Shown here: one piece after another, positions 37,301 to 37,942 of the stretch
How positions within the stretch are numbered: position 1 is the first letter of the stretch
Layout: each line of letters begins with the position of its first letter
Assembly: GCA_963204705.1 (NCBI GenBank)
Contig: CAUJHL010000086.1
Coordinates: forward strand, 1 to 37,942
Direction of reading: 5' to 3'
DNA: 37,942 bases
Source: Pseudomonadota bacterium
GTDB taxonomy: Bacteria; Pseudomonadota; Gammaproteobacteria; Pseudomonadales; Moraxellaceae
The notes under the pieces: generated by a model
The model's database searches: none
Seen by the model: only the letters and a program-made list of their open reading frames with translations
What the model was told of the DNA's origin: nothing
Translations under genes and position numbers: made by a program

Positions 37301-37942
37301 ATGAAAAAGCTATCGTGTACAGGTCACATTCATCCTGTCTTTGCACTGTTATTAGTGACGTCCTTGGCACTACCACTGGGTTTTTATGCGTTTTCACTGT
37401 ATTTGATCCCGACGCTGCCGGATCTGAGTGTGCTGAAAAAGGCGCCGGTTGAAATGCCCCTGCAGGTCTATTCCTCAGATGGCAAGCTGATTGGCGAGTT
37501 TGGTGAAAAGCTGTCACATCCCGTGACCTATCAGGAAATTCCACTGCACCAGATTCATGCCTTCCTTGCTGCAGAAGACTCGTCCTTCTTCAGTCATAGC
37601 GGGATCAGCTTTAAGGGTCTGGGGCGCGCACTTACCGAAAGTGTTCAGGGCGGTGGCGCACAGACAGGTGGCTCAACCATTACCATGCAGGTCGCCAAGA
37701 ACTTTTTTCTGACCCCTGAACGCACCTTAAAGCGAAAACTGACTGAAATTTTTCTCGCGCGCAAAATTGAACAAAACCTGTCCAAACAGGAAATTCTCAC
37801 GCTCTATGTCAACAAGATTTTTTTGGGCCAGCATGCGTATGGCATTGCCGCGGCCGCGCAGGTTTACTACAGCAAACCATTGAAAGAACTCAGTATTGCC
37901 CAAATGGCGATGATTGCTGGCTTGCCTAAGGCACCCTCCAAG
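37301..37942 (+). CDS. ponA: Penicillin-binding protein 1A, N-terminal part (truncated by window edge)
   Basis: Manual translation from ATG 37301: MKKLSCTGHIHPVFALLLVTSLALPLGFYAFSLYLIPTLPDLSVLKK...FLAAEDSSFFSHSGISFKGLGRALTESVQGGGAQTGGSTITMQVAKNFFLTPERTLKRKLTEIFLARKIEQNLSKQEILTLYVNKIFLGQHAYGIAAAAQVYYSKPLKELSIAQMAMIAGLPKAPSK; GT51 motifs. Open to the end of the window. Confidence 0.95.
   Translation, partial: MKKLSCTGHIHPVFALLLVTSLALPLGFYAFSLYLIPTLPDLSVLKKAPVEMPLQVYSSDGKLIGEFGEKLSHPVTYQEIPLHQIHAFLAAEDSSFFSHSGISFKGLGRALTESVQGGGAQTGGSTITMQVAKNFFLTPERTLKRKLTEIFLARKIEQNLSKQEILTLYVNKIFLGQHAYGIAAAAQVYYSKPLKELSIAQMAMIAGLPKAPSK

Overview
This window is a chromosomal, almost entirely housekeeping segment from a gammaproteobacterium, probably of the Pseudomonadales/Moraxellaceae type (inferred from gene content and order only). 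About 95% of it is coding. All but two genes lie on the minus strand. In minus-strand transcription order (high to low coordinate) the genes are: pilM-pilN-pilO-pilP-pilQ, aroK, aroB, a SPOR-domain protein, gltB, gltD, gshB, murG, murC, ddl, ftsQ, ftsA, ftsZ, lpxC, an M23 peptidase, an unknown lipoprotein, aceE, aceF, a DUF4124 protein, guaB, a pectinacetylesterase/Notum-like hydrolase, a class I HMG-CoA reductase and a small S4-domain protein. The two plus-strand genes are a DUF721/DciA-like gene and the start of PBP1a (ponA/mrcA), which runs off the right edge and is missing from the supplied ORF track. I see no convincing CRISPR array, tRNA/rRNA, transposon, phage, or defence or biosynthetic island, and no clear new multi-gene system. 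The points most worth a second look are smaller: a class I HMG-CoA reductase in an apparently MEP-type lineage, a non-canonical FtsZ C-terminal peptide, a SPOR protein with an unusual C-terminal tail, an uncharacterised lipoprotein with iterated motifs upstream, a TTAGGGC-type heptamer repeat that supplies a stop codon, a perfect intergenic dyad, and several intrinsic terminators that divide otherwise continuous clusters.
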